NCBI GenBank assembly: GCA_948438085.1
Contig: CAOJKP010000012.1
Span: 1-45,853 of the forward strand
Length of the DNA stretch: 45,853 bases
Reading direction: 5' to 3'
DNA from: an uncultured Clostridium sp.
GTDB taxonomy: Bacteria; Bacillota; Clostridia; TANB77; CAG-508
Both the position numbers and the translations under genes were made by a program. A model generated the notes under the pieces. The model ran no database searches and had not been told where the DNA came from. It worked only from the letters and a program-made list of their open reading frames with translations. This document shows positions 7,042-15,526 of this stretch, piece by piece. Positions within the stretch are counted from its first letter, which is position 1, and each line of letters opens with the position of its first letter.

Positions 7042-7301
7042 ATAAATATGAACTTCAAAAACGAATTGATGGACTAAACGAATATATGCTATCTGATAGT
7101 GATAAAAAACTACTAATGTTAAGTATTTCAAGTGATTACACATATAACAAGGCTATTGCTTTAGTAAAAAAAGAACATACAAACAAAGACTGGTATTCAG
7201 TTGATAACAAAAATTGCTTTAAAACTTGGAACGAAGCAGAAGCTTTTATAGATGGCTTATGTTTAGCTAAAAATACAAATTTTAATGATAATGAAAGATA
7301 A
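7038..7301 (+). CDS. Hypothetical protein of the integration operon
   Basis: 87-aa protein of unknown function. It starts within ATGA of the previous stop. It is helical and soluble, with an N-terminal segment KYELQKRIDGLNEYMLSDSD and a Trp/Cys-containing centre (DWYSVDNKNCFKTWNEAEAF). There are no known motifs. Its place between the DUF3846-like gene and xis suggests an accessory role in excision or its control. Confidence 0.5.
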   Translation: MNKYELQKRIDGLNEYMLSDSDKKLLMLSISSDYTYNKAIALVKKEHTNKDWYSVDNKNCFKTWNEAEAFIDGLCLAKNTNFNDNER

Positions 7302-7312
7302 AAGGTATAAAT

Positions 7313-7585
7313 ATGAATAGTATAAATGAAAATGTAAAAGTAATTGATACTAAAGATAATAAATCACATACATTACAAGAACTAATGATTATTGAAGCAA
7401 TAAAGAAAGTACAAAATCCATTTGTTAATCTAACAGTACAAGACATTGCTAAAGATTTAAAAATTGGCGAAAATATGGCTTATACAATTTTTAAGCGTGA
7501 AGATTTTCCATCAGTTAATATTGGTAGGTGTTGGAAAATATCTCTTATCTCATATCTTTTATGGAAAACACAAAAAAGGATTTAG
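7313..7585 (+). CDS. xis: Excisionase-like helix-turn-helix protein
   Basis: 90-aa protein. The second half (LTVQDIAKDLKIGENMAYTI, then FKREDFPSVNIGRCWKIS) matches the MerR-like winged helix of excisionases, in which DFPxxxxGRxWxI is the wing region. It probably bends DNA at the attachment site and directs integrase to excise. It stops with TAG at 7583-7585 in the same frame as the integrase, whose coding sequence resumes two codons later. That arrangement is unusual (see the integrase entry). Confidence 0.7.
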   Translation: MNSINENVKVIDTKDNKSHTLQELMIIEAIKKVQNPFVNLTVQDIAKDLKIGENMAYTIFKREDFPSVNIGRCWKISLISYLLWKTQKRI

Positions 7586-7591
7586 AATAGT

Positions 7592-8839
7592 ATAGCTAGA
7601 AAAAAGAATTCTGGAATTGGAAGTGTATATTATAATAAAGAAAGAAAAAATTGGACAGCCTCATATAATATAATTGATGCAGAAACTAAACAAGAAAAAC
7701 GAGTTAGAAAAACTTTTCAAACTAAAGAAGAAGCCGAAAGATATTTGAAAATAATACAATATCAAAAAGGCAATGAGATTTTTATTAAAAACAATAGTAT
7801 TCCCCTATTTGAGTTAATGAAACTTATTAGACAAAGAAAACTTGATACAAACCAAATAGGAAAAGTAGCTTATAATAGGTTACAATCTACTTTAAATGTA
7901 ATAGATAAAAGCGAAGTTGTACACAAAGATATTAACAATATAACAGCTGAAGAATTACAAGACTATTTTAACACTTTAACCTATTATAGTAATTCATATA
8001 TTAAAAAAATTATTGAACAATTTACACAGTCTTTTAGATACGCTATGAACAAAGGATTTTTACTTGCTAATCCTATGTACGATACTATTGTTCCTAAAAG
8101 TACAAGACAAGATAAAGTAATTCGTGCTTTAGATTTAGAAGAACAACAAAGACTTACAAGATATTTAGTTAATTCCTCTACTGATTTTGAGCCTTATAGA
8201 ACAGCACTCTTTATTGAAATGTTTATGGGCTTAAGAGTTGGAGAAGCCTTAGCTTTAAAAAAAGAAGATGTAGATTTACACCATAACTTAATTCATATAA
8301 ATAAAACTATGACAAAAGATGGAGATGGAAAACTATTTATTGGAGATGACCCTAAAACTAAAGCAGGTATAAGAGATGTCCCTATTCCTAAAAATATAAG
8401 AAGTGAAATAATACAGCAACTACGACTTGCTGATACACATAAAGAAGGTTTATTATTTGTTTCAAATGCTGGTGGATATGCAGACCCATCTAATGTAAAT
8501 CACGTTTTACAAAGAATATGTAGAAATCTTGGTATAAATGATGTTACTTCACACAGTTTAAGACATACTTTTGCAACAAGATGTATTGAAGCAGGTATGA
8601 GAGCAGTTGCTCTACAAAGACTTATGGGGCATAGTGATGTTTCTGTAACCCTTAATATATATACTTCTGTATTTCATAAATATAAAAATGCTGAACTTGA
8701 GAAAGTTAATAACTACTATATGAGTAATGAGATATTTAGTAATGAGCCAAAAATGCTTGAAAATGAACAGGAAGATAATTTTAGACAAAATGATAATGGA
8801 CAGCAGTTCGATTATCCTGATTATGAAATGGAAATATAA
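7592..8839 (+). CDS. int: Tyrosine recombinase (integrase) with non-canonical start
   Basis: The frame is open from 7586 to 8839. The protein (about 415 aa) begins with an AP2-like arm-binding domain (NSGIGSVYYNKERKNWTASY), then a core-binding SAM-like domain, then the catalytic domain with Arg in MGLRVGEALAL, HSLRHTFATR, LMGHSDVSVT and the nucleophile Tyr in NIYTSVF. The arm domain begins upstream of the first available TTG (7745), so translation must start earlier, yet there is no ATG, GTG or TTG between the excisionase stop (7585) and the domain. The best candidate is ATA at 7592 in AGTATAGCTAGA, 11 nt after AAGGA. An ATG-to-ATA change, AUA initiation, or TAG read-through from xis are the options. 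The gene lies beside ssrA, its likely target. Confidence 0.8.
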   Translation: MARKKNSGIGSVYYNKERKNWTASYNIIDAETKQEKRVRKTFQTKEEAERYLKIIQYQKGNEIFIKNNSIPLFELMKLIRQRKLDTNQIGKVAYNRLQSTLNVIDKSEVVHKDINNITAEELQDYFNTLTYYSNSYIKKIIEQFTQSFRYAMNKGFLLANPMYDTIVPKSTRQDKVIRALDLEEQQRLTRYLVNSSTDFEPYRTALFIEMFMGLRVGEALALKKEDVDLHHNLIHINKTMTKDGDGKLFIGDDPKTKAGIRDVPIPKNIRSEIIQQLRLADTHKEGLLFVSNAGGYADPSNVNHVLQRICRNLGINDVTSHSLRHTFATRCIEAGMRAVALQRLMGHSDVSVTLNIYTSVFHKYKNAELEKVNNYYMSNEIFSNEPKMLENEQEDNFRQNDNGQQFDYPDYEMEI

Positions 8840-9120
8840 AAAATAAGTAACCTATATGAAAATTGTCAACAGCAATTTGTTGACAATTTTCGTAATTATT
8901 GATTTATAAAGCTTTTTGAATATATCCTTTACCTTGAACTTTGGTCTTAAAAAAATGGCATTTTTTGTTGACTAAATTGTTGACAAAAATGCAAAAATTC
9001 ACAAAAAATCACAGAGTGATACAAAATAGAATAACTATTAAAAGTGGCTATTTATAGGCATTTGTTTAGTTGTACATAAAAATAGAAAAAGACACAAAAT
9101 GGTTAATTTCGTGCCCTGCT
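8840..9120 (+). other. Element right end between integrase and ssrA
   Basis: 280 bp without a gene. A perfect 14-bp-arm hairpin (8858-8871 with 8878-8891, loop GCAATT) follows the integrase and ends in TTTTC, so it is a plausible int terminator. The octamer TTGTTGAC occurs inside it (8877-8884) and twice more at 8965-8972 and 8977-8984; its reverse complement GTCAACA lies in the left arm. Repeats at this distance from the crossover are what arm-type integrase sites look like. Confidence 0.5.
8965..8984 (+). repeat. Direct repeats TTGTTGAC, candidate integrase arm sites
   Basis: TTGTTGAC at 8965-8972 and 8977-8984, spaced 12 bp start to start. A third copy is at 8877-8884 and an inverted copy lies at 8864-8871. 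The function is inferred from location, 136-156 bp from the ssrA 3' end. Confidence 0.4.
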
Positions 9121-9471
9121 TGGTGGAGGCGAGGAGAGTCGAACTCCTGTCCAACAAATCTTCCATATAAACTTCTCCGAGTGCAGTTTGTTATTAATTT
9201 TCATAATAAATTTGCTAACAAACAAACTTATTTATTATTAGCTCTTTTATACCCACTATTTTCAGAGCAAAAATAGTTTTGTTTTCCTACTAATTTTGCG
9301 CCCTAATATAATCGTAGGTGTTTATATTAGAACGTAGCTGCAATTAGGCAGCTAATGCTACTTCGTTATTTCTAGCGTTTATATTTAATACTCGTTTTTT
9401 TAAGTGGCCAACGAGAATCCACTACTCGCTATTTATATTTCTAATTTGCTGTCGAAACCATTTACGCCCCC
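9121..9471 (-). ncRNA. ssrA: Transfer-messenger RNA (tmRNA)
   Basis: The 5' end GGGGGCGTAAATGGTTTCGACAG (shown in part: GTAAATGGTTTCGACAG, from 9471) and the 3' end GAGTTCGACTCTCCTCGCC-TCCACCA (to 9121) are the conserved tRNA-like halves of one-piece tmRNA, with encoded CCA. The tag reading frame closes with codons for NNEVALAA and TAA (stop at 9346-9344). I infer the resume codon as GCT at 9376, giving ARNNEVALAA. The RNA rescues stalled ribosomes together with SmpB. The tRNA-like 3' end is a standard integration site for tyrosine integrases; here the integrase gene lies 281 bp away on the 3' side, so this is very probably the element's attachment site, rebuilt intact after integration. Confidence 0.95.
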
Positions 9472-9482
9472 ATATAAATTTA

Positions 9483-9511
9483 ATTATACAATATTATTTG
9501 TTTGTTTTCAA
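9483..9511 (-). promoter_or_regulatory. ssrA promoter
   Basis: Minus-strand TTGAAA (9511-9506), a 17-nt spacer and TATAAT (9488-9483), with the mature 5' G-run of tmRNA starting 12 nt downstream at 9471. Confidence 0.75.
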
Positions 9512-9513
9512 TA

Positions 9514-9542
9514 TTGACTTTTACTTTAAATTAATTTATAAT
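9514..9542 (+). promoter_or_regulatory. Promoter of the M23 peptidase gene
   Basis: TTGACT (9514-9519), a 17-nt spacer and TATAAT (9537-9542), divergent from the ssrA promoter with the -35 boxes 2 bp apart. The ATG at 9593 has an AGGAGGT box. Confidence 0.7.
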
Positions 9543-9592
9543 TTATTCAAATTTAAGGGATTGTGTTTATTGGCCTACACAGGAGGTCAAAT

Positions 9593-10202
9593 ATGAATAA
9601 TATTTTTAAATATTCTAAATATACTTTTATAAGTTTTTTTCTTATTATCTTTTTTGTTCCAACTTTTTTTATTCCTATATTATATTCAAATTATGAAAAT
9701 AATAACTACATTCCTAATTTTGATGGTGAATACTTCTGGCCTATACCTGGATATACTAAAATTACATCTAGCTTTGGAAAAAGATTTTCTCCTACAGCTG
9801 GTGCTAGTAACTTTCATAAAGGCATTGATATTGGTGCACCTGAGGGTACTAATTTATATGCTATTTCTCCCGGAAAAATTACTTTTTTAAATTTTTTAGG
9901 ACGGTGGTGGATATACATTAACTTTAGAATGCGATAATGGTTTAAAGGCTACTTATTGTCATATTTCTCCCAATTTTATAGTTAATGTTGGCGATACTGT
10001 TGCAAAAGGTGATTTAATTGCTAATGTTGGTCCTAAATATGTTTATAATGTTCCTCAAAATACTTATACTGATAGTAATGGTTTACCTACTAACGGAGCT
10101 ACAACTGGTTGTCATTTACATTTAGGCACTAGAATTAATGGTGAATATATTGACCCTTTAAGTTTATATATGCCTATAGATAATATAAAAGAAACGGAAT
10201 AA
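9593..10202 (+). pseudogene. M23 family metallopeptidase, frameshifted
   Basis: Membrane-anchored cell-wall endopeptidase (LytM/M23 type). ATG 9593 follows AGGAGGT. Residues 9-32 form an N-terminal membrane segment. The first zinc motif is in HKGIDIG (codons near 9817). The frame breaks at 9898-9905: reading continues as GRWW and stops at 9937. Dropping one base (the C of GGACGGTGG) restores GGGYTLTLECDNG and the rest of the domain, including the second zinc motif GCHLHLG, to the stop at 10200-10202. The intact protein would be about 200 aa. Either the gene is recently broken or one base is a sequence error. It is probably involved in peptidoglycan turnover. Confidence 0.8.
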
Positions 10203-10212
10203 ATTCCGCTTC
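10191..10212. terminator. Hairpin between convergent genes
   Basis: GAAaCGGAAT (10191-10200) pairs with ATTCCGcTTC (10203-10212), with one mismatch. It overlaps the stop codon of the M23 gene. There is no clear T-run, so termination is only probable. Confidence 0.4.
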
Positions 10213-10213
10213 T

Positions 10214-10678
10214 CTACATATCTTCGTCATCATCTTCTTCATGGTTACAATGTTCATCATCACAACATTCGCAATTTCCTTCACAGTGTTCATCATGATT
10301 CCAATCTAATTCTATTATGTTATGACACTCTGGACATTCAACTTCATTTTTTATTTCGTTTGTAAAATCTTCTACAAATTCATTATTACAATATGGACAA
10401 ACTATTTCGAAATCACATTCTTCATCCATATATATATCTTTTTCAATATGATTAACAGTTTCTTGAATATGTTCAATCTTATCACTTAATATCTTTTGAT
10501 TTATAACTATATCATCCATTCTAGATGTATTCATATCTATTATTTTATCTATCTCATCTAAAAATAAAGTAGATATTTTAGATATTTGTTCTTTTATAAA
10601 ATCTAATTCTTCTTTATTGGTAATCTTTTCTTCTATATTAGAAACTATTTCTTTAAATTTATCTTGTATTTCAGCCAT
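10214..10678 (-). CDS. CD1247-like coiled-coil zinc-ribbon protein
   Basis: 154-aa protein. Residues 1-85 are helical with heptad spacing (a coiled coil). Residues 93-126 form a zinc ribbon (CPYCNNE, then CPECHN). The tail (128-154) is extremely rich in Cys, His, Asp and Glu (HCEGNCECCDDEHCNHEE), and is likely to bind metal. Clostridial proteins with this plan, annotated with a CD1247 N-terminal domain, are typically encoded just downstream of efp, as here (13 nt after the efp stop). The function is unknown. The Cys/His-rich tail is the striking part. Confidence 0.65.
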   Translation of the reverse strand: MAEIQDKFKEIVSNIEEKITNKEELDFIKEQISKISTLFLDEIDKIIDMNTSRMDDIVINQKILSDKIEHIQETVNHIEKDIYMDEECDFEIVCPYCNNEFVEDFTNEIKNEVECPECHNIIELDWNHDEHCEGNCECCDDEHCNHEEDDDEDM

Positions 10679-10691
10679 TCTAAAACCCTTT

Positions 10692-11258
10692 CTATACTCT
10701 TTCCATATATTCGCCAGTTCTTGTGTCTATTTTAATAACATCTCCTATGTTAATAAATAATGGAACACTGATTTCATATCCATTTTCTAATGTTGCTGGT
10801 TTTCCAGAAGTTGTTGTTGTATTTCCACTAAATCCTGGCTCTGTATATGTAACTTCTAATTCAACAAACATTGGTGGTTCTACCGCAAATACATTTCCTT
10901 TGAAAGATAGTATTTTTACATTCATATTTTCTTTAATAAATTTCAAGCTATCACCTAGTTGTTCTTTATTTAATGGAATTTGTTCATATGATTCCACATC
11001 CATAAAATAATATAAATCTCCATCATTATATAAATACTGCATTTCTCTTTTTTCAATCTCAGCTCCTGGGTATTTTTCTGATGGGTTAAATGTTTTTTCA
11101 AGTACTGCTCCACTTATTACATTCTTTAATTTTGTTCTAACAAATGCTGCACCTTTTCCTGGTTTAACATGTTGGAACTCTACTACTTTATATACGTTTC
11201 CTTCCATTTCAAATGTTGTTCCATTTCTAAAATCTCCTGCCATATATACTTCTGCCAT
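10692..11258 (-). CDS. efp: Elongation factor P
   Basis: 188-aa protein, of standard length. It binds between the P and E sites of ribosomes stalled at polyproline and stimulates peptide bond formation. N-terminal KOW-like domain I carries the tip lysine in KPGKGAAFV (about residues 31-39), followed by two OB domains; the C-terminal signature [20 protein letters not shown] is intact. A strong AGGAGG-type box precedes the ATG. The order yqeG, prepilin peptidase, pepP, efp, CD1247-like on one strand is a familiar clostridial arrangement. Confidence 0.97.
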   Translation of the reverse strand: MAEVYMAGDFRNGTTFEMEGNVYKVVEFQHVKPGKGAAFVRTKLKNVISGAVLEKTFNPSEKYPGAEIEKREMQYLYNDGDLYYFMDVESYEQIPLNKEQLGDSLKFIKENMNVKILSFKGNVFAVEPPMFVELEVTYTEPGFSGNTTTTSGKPATLENGYEISVPLFINIGDVIKIDTRTGEYMERV

Positions 11259-11342
11259 TTCTTTTCCTCCTTATTATTTCAATATCTTATTCATTTTATA
11301 CTATTTTTATTGAAAAATCAAGGTTTTTTAAACATTTTAACT

Positions 11343-12413
11343 CTAACCTTTTATAACCACATAATCTTTTTTAGATTTTGTTAATGGTTCACAATTAGAT
11401 TTATTAATTAATACTGTATCCTCAATTCTTACTCCAAATTTACCTGGTATATAAATTCCTGGTTCATCTGTTACAATCATATTCTCCTTAAGCAATACAT
11501 CTACTGCTCTTGATGATAGTCTAGGATTTTCATGTATTTCTAATCCTAATGAATGCCCTAAAGCATGTACTAAATCTTGATTGTGTAATTTAAAATCTCC
11601 TTCAACCATTTTAGATACCATACGAGTACTTACTCCATCATGTAACTCTCTTAATGTAAGTTCTTGATTTTTCAAAACCAAATCGTATATTGGTTTTATA
11701 TAGTCTTGCACATATTCAACAAATATTGTTCTTGTCATATCTGAACAATATCCTTCATACTTACATCCCATATCTATAGTTATTATATCTCCAGATTGAA
11801 TTTTCCTTGAGGTTGGTACAGCATGAGGCATTGATGAATTTTCTCCTGATGCAACTATTGCATCAAAAGCTAATCCATCTGCTCCATTTGCAATAAAATA
11901 ATTTTCTACTTCTTTTGCAATTTGAATCTCTGTCATTCCTTTTTTTATAAAACTTTGTAAATATTCAAAACAATTATCTGTTATTTTACATGCATTTCTT
12001 ATTTTATATATTTCTTCTTCATCTTTAATTGCTCTTTGTTTTTCTATAATATTATCTGTTTCACATAAATTATTTATTTTATATCTATGCATATACTCTT
12101 TATATTTTGCATAAGTAACATAATTTTCTTCAAATCCTACATTTTCACAAAACATAAAAAAGTTCTCACGGTCATAATCTGAAACATCTGTAATATTATA
12201 TACAATTATGTCGTCCTCAACAGTAAGTATTGTATTTACTTTTTCAATATATCTTGAATCTGTTATATATATGTTTTCTTTCCTTGTTAATAATAGTATT
12301 CCTTCTGCTTCTATATTAGTTAAATATCGTATATTTATTGGATTTGATATTATAATACCTTGCATATCCATTCTTATTATTTTTTCTCTAAGCCATTGTA
12401 TTTTAGAATTCAT
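11343..12413 (-). CDS. pepP: Xaa-Pro aminopeptidase (M24B)
   Basis: 356-aa cytoplasmic metallopeptidase that removes N-terminal residues preceding proline. There is an N-terminal creatinase-like domain (1-125) and a pita-bread catalytic domain. Metal ligands are visible: Asp in ITIDMGCKY and GYCSDMTRT, His in HALGHSLGLEIHE, Glu in VTDEPGIYI and Glu in GVRIEDTV. A GAAAGGAGGG box lies directly upstream of the ATG. It is followed by efp after 84 nt. Pairing with efp is common in Firmicutes and links two proline-related functions. Confidence 0.93.
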   Translation of the reverse strand: MNSKIQWLREKIIRMDMQGIIISNPINIRYLTNIEAEGILLLTRKENIYITDSRYIEKVNTILTVEDDIIVYNITDVSDYDRENFFMFCENVGFEENYVTYAKYKEYMHRYKINNLCETDNIIEKQRAIKDEEEIYKIRNACKITDNCFEYLQSFIKKGMTEIQIAKEVENYFIANGADGLAFDAIVASGENSSMPHAVPTSRKIQSGDIITIDMGCKYEGYCSDMTRTIFVEYVQDYIKPIYDLVLKNQELTLRELHDGVSTRMVSKMVEGDFKLHNQDLVHALGHSLGLEIHENPRLSSRAVDVLLKENMIVTDEPGIYIPGKFGVRIEDTVLINKSNCEPLTKSKKDYVVIKG

Positions 12414-12427
12414 GTTTACCCTCCTTT

Positions 12428-13186
12428 CTATTTTGCACTATTGTATAAACCCAGTGTAAATATTTCAAATAGCACATTTTTTAAAATTTCAAATGGAATA
12501 AATAGTACAATAAATGCCGCTATTACAATAAATGGTCCAAATGGTATATATTCATCTGATTTTTTTATTTTTGTTGCAAGTAAAAATACGCTTATTATTG
12601 CACCTAATAAAAATGCTATTACTGTAATCATTATAATATTATTTCGCCCAAAGAATAGACCTAATGCTCCCATTAGTTTTACATCTCCAAAACCCATTGC
12701 TTCTTTTCCTGCAATAAATCCACCTAATAAAGTTATAATTAAAAATATTCCTGCACCACAAATCATTCCTTGTAGCATATCAAATGCAATATTTATATTT
12801 ATAGTTCCATATATAAACATTAATAATAATCCAACTTCAAACATTGTTAAATTTAATCTATTAGGTATAATTTGAAGCTTATAATCTATTGTTAAAGCTG
12901 ATAGAAGCATTGGCGTTAATAATCCAAATTTAATTAATGATAAATTTTCATAAAATTTGCTATGTAAACCACAAAAATACAATAAAGCTATATATATTAT
13001 TGCATTAGATATCATTAAAATATAGTTTGTATGTATATTTTCTTTTTTAAATTTAAATATGTCTTTTGTAAATATTTTCTTTTCTTCTATCATTCTATGA
13101 TTGCAATAATTCGTTATAGCACCAACTATAAAACCTAAAATCCCTGCTACAACATAAAGTAAAATATGAATATCATTTATATACAT
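12428..13186 (-). CDS. Type IV prepilin peptidase (A24)
   Basis: 252-aa polytopic membrane protease that cleaves the leader of type IV prepilin-like proteins. The two catalytic aspartates are visible in LTIDYKLQIIPNRL and in GFGDVKLMGALG (the GxGD motif). About seven or eight hydrophobic segments are present. The N-terminal zinc-binding CxxC pair of classical PilD enzymes is absent, so the methylation half is probably missing or degenerate. Its likely substrates in this window are the prepilin-like proteins at 30571-31497 and 44005-45819. A GAGGGGAG box precedes the ATG. Confidence 0.9.
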   Translation of the reverse strand: MYINDIHILLYVVAGILGFIVGAITNYCNHRMIEEKKIFTKDIFKFKKENIHTNYILMISNAIIYIALLYFCGLHSKFYENLSLIKFGLLTPMLLSALTIDYKLQIIPNRLNLTMFEVGLLLMFIYGTININIAFDMLQGMICGAGIFLIITLLGGFIAGKEAMGFGDVKLMGALGLFFGRNNIIMITVIAFLLGAIISVFLLATKIKKSDEYIPFGPFIVIAAFIVLFIPFEILKNVLFEIFTLGLYNSAK

Positions 13187-13200
13187 CTATTTACTCCCCT

Positions 13201-13696
13201 CTACATTTTACTTTTTAAATATCTATTTTTTATATATTTTTCTATTGGTCTTTTTAATAAAGTTATGAATATATCCTTTTCTTCTATTGGTTCTACTAAT
13301 ATAGAATACATTTTACATCTATTTGCTCCCAATATATCTGTAAAGATTTGGTCCCCTACTACTGCTATTTCATTGTATTGTAAACTCAACATTTTACTTG
13401 CTTTTTTAAATCCGCTTCTTAAATGGTTTTTTTGCAAAATATATATATGGTATATCTAAAATCTTAGCCACATTCTCAACTTTATCCTTTTTATTAGAAT
13501 TAGATAAAACACAAAATTTTATGCCACTTTTCTTTAATTCTTCACACCACTTTTTTATTCCATCTGGCATATTTCTACAATAATCAATTAAAGTATTATC
13601 TACATCTAATATTAAAGCCTTTATATTATTTTTTTTTAAAATTTCAATTGTTATTTGAGTTACACTTTTTAAATATAATTTTGGATATAAAATCAT
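13201..13696 (-). pseudogene. yqeG: YqeG-family HAD phosphatase, frameshifted
   Basis: YqeG-type HAD-superfamily phosphatase (intact length about 165 aa). The N-terminal part holds the nucleophile motif ALILDVDNTLIDY and CVLSNSNKK; it runs off frame at about 13420-13426, after YFAKKP. The C-terminal part continues in another frame as LRSGFKKASKML, then EIAVVGDQIFTDILGANRC (HAD motif IV). Removing one T from TTT (minus strand, after CCA) restores one frame. Start 13696 follows GGAGGA. The gene is adjacent to the prepilin peptidase gene. Either it is a recent pseudogene or there is a one-base error. Confidence 0.8.
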
Positions 13697-13724
13697 GTTG
13701 TCCTCCATACATTTTTTCATTATA

Positions 13725-13788
13725 ATATTATCAATATGTAGAGCTTTTGTCAATTTCTATTTACAAAGATTTTTAGTTAATATATAAT
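13725..13788. promoter_or_regulatory. Divergent promoters of yqeG and the MFS gene
   Basis: Minus strand: TTGACA (13753-13748), 17 nt, TAATAT (13730-13725) for yqeG. Plus strand: TTTACA (13760-13765), 17 nt, TATAAT (13783-13788) for the MFS gene at 13821. Confidence 0.6.
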
Positions 13789-13820
13789 TATTATGATTTT
13801 TATACAAAGGAGAAATATAT

Positions 13821-15123
13821 ATGGTAGAAATAAGCGATTCTCAAGATATAATAAAAGCACAAAAATATAATATTAAACTATACCCAATATATAAAGCTGT
13901 ATCTTGGGATTTATTATTTTATTATGCAATTTATTTTGTATTTTTAACTCGGAACCAAAGGACTTTCTGCATCACAAGCTGTTTTTGCTGATGCATTTTA
14001 CCCTATATTTAAATTTATATTACAACTTCCTGTTAATTCACTTGTTAGTAAATATGGTAAAAGGTTTTCTTTAATTCTAGGAAACTTTACTGTTGCTCTT
14101 AGCATTCTTCTACTAATATTTGCTAAGAATATGTATATGATTATATTTTCTAATTTTTTATCTGCATTAGGTTTTAATTTAAAAGCTCTTAGTGAATCAA
14201 CATTTTTATTTGATTCTCTTCCACATTCAAAAAAAAGAAATGATTTATTTTCTGAAGTAGATGGAAAAGGCTCTGCTTTTTACTATTATATTGATGCAAT
14301 TTCTTCAATAGCTACTGGATTTTTATTTGCTATTAATGGATATGTTCCTATGTTTATATGTTTTATATTTTGTATTTTTTCTACTTTTCTTGCTTATAAA
14401 TTTAAAGATATTCCTGGTAAAACTATTCCTGAAAAACACTCTTCTAATTTAAAATCAAGCTTAAGTGAATTAAAATACACTTTTAAATTTATATTTTCTT
14501 CAAAAAGATTAAAATGTCTTATATTTTTTAATGCTGTATTAGCTAGTATTTCTTCAATTATTGGCTCTACTTTAATGAGTAGTGTTTTAACAGATATATA
14601 TTTACCTATACAATATTTTGGTATAATAACATTTTTTAAACAGTTACTATCTGGTATTTCATCTCAAAATTCACAATGGTTTCACCAAAAGTTTAAAAAC
14701 AGAGCCTTAAAACTATTTGGTTTAGGAACAAGTATATCTATGATTTTTATTGGACTACCAAATATATTAAACTTTAATTTTGGAATTAGCTTAGAAATAT
14801 TATTACTATTGTTTGCTTTCATGGCTATTTTGAAAGGTCCATATTATACATTAATAAGAAGATATTTAAATAGTTTTGCTACATCTGAACTAAGAACTAA
14901 AATATCTCTTGCTTCAGATTTAGTATATAGTATAGCTAAATCTGCTATATCATTTTTTGCCTCATTCTTACTTGGTATAACTACAACTTCATATGTATTC
15001 GTAATCTTAGGTTGTGTTATTACAATATTTTTTGTTCTTCTATTAGACTATATGAAAGATAAAGTTGGATTAAAACCTGAAGAATATGATAAAAAAGAAA
15101 TAGAATTTACTTTAGCTAAGTAA
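13821..15123 (+). pseudogene. MFS transporter, frameshifted
   Basis: Major facilitator superfamily permease, about 430 aa if intact, with some 10-12 hydrophobic segments. ATG 13821 follows AAAGGAG. The first 45 codons (to YFVFLT) are in one frame. At 13950-13953 the sequence ACTCGGAACC shifts the frame, and the rest continues as GTKGLSASQAVFADAFYP and on to the stop at 15123. Deleting one C repairs the gene. Segments such as YGKRFSLILGNF (the loop 2-3 motif) and a long C-terminal half with membrane helices are otherwise intact. The substrate cannot be inferred; helices near ILLIFAKNMYMIIFSN place it in a drug-efflux-like MFS group only loosely. Confidence 0.75.
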
Positions 15124-15130
15124 ATTCTAC

Positions 15131-15159
15131 TTGTATTTTTGTTAAAAATGTTATACTAT
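15131..15159 (+). promoter_or_regulatory. Possible promoter of the 71-aa gene
   Basis: TTGTAT (15131-15136), a 17-nt spacer and TACTAT (15154-15159). It is followed by an imperfect hairpin (TAAGAGGG...CCTTCTTA, near 15204-15230) just before the ribosome binding site. Confidence 0.4.
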
Positions 15160-15251
15160 ATTACTCTATTCTTTTATACCCAATTAATATAAAAAATCTA
15201 TATTAAGAGGGTGTTGGCAAGCCTTCTTAATAATGTAAGGAGGTGAAAAAA

Positions 15252-15467
15252 GTGAAAGTGGTATATACCACAGGCTATCAAGGAGAACTCAGTGATGACC
15301 TAACAGAGATGTTGTATTCTACTGAATATATGTCCTTACAAGCTCTCATTCTTCTACACAGAAGAATGGAAGCATTAGATATTCTCTCTTTTGAAGATGA
15401 CAATGGCAATTTCGTAGCTATTGGCTCTGTAAAAGATAAGATTCAAAAAAAGATAGGAAATCGGTAG
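15252..15467 (+). CDS. Small hypothetical protein
   Basis: 71-aa protein. GTG at 15252 is preceded by AAGGAGG at 7 nt, which overlaps an earlier GTG at 15243 and rules that one out. The product (MKVVYTTGYQGELSDDLTEM, then a helix ALILLHRRMEALDILSFED, and FVAIGSVKDKIQKK) is acidic/basic balanced and soluble, without known motifs. Codon use is less AT-biased than in its neighbours, which suggests a well-expressed conserved gene. A strong terminator follows, so it is transcribed alone. Confidence 0.6.
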   Translation: MKVVYTTGYQGELSDDLTEMLYSTEYMSLQALILLHRRMEALDILSFEDDNGNFVAIGSVKDKIQKKIGNR

Positions 15468-15470
15468 AAT

Positions 15471-15519
15471 AAGAAAAATAGGTTGCTTTAGTTGAAACTT
15501 ACTGCAATCTATTTTTCTT
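15471..15519. terminator. Bidirectional terminator
   Basis: A 16-nt stem with one mismatch (15471-15486 with 15504-15519) and U-rich flanks on both strands. It separates the convergent 71-aa gene and spoIIQ. Confidence 0.85.
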
Positions 15520-15526
15520 ATATTTA

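Noticed and set aside
9070..9276. 68-aa plus-strand ORF over ssrA
   Set aside because: It lies antisense to the tmRNA and contains the reverse complement of its tRNA-like end, so it is not a gene.
12208..12875. Plus-strand ORFs opposite pepP and the prepilin peptidase
   Set aside because: They mirror conserved minus-strand genes, have no RBS and no recognisable domain.
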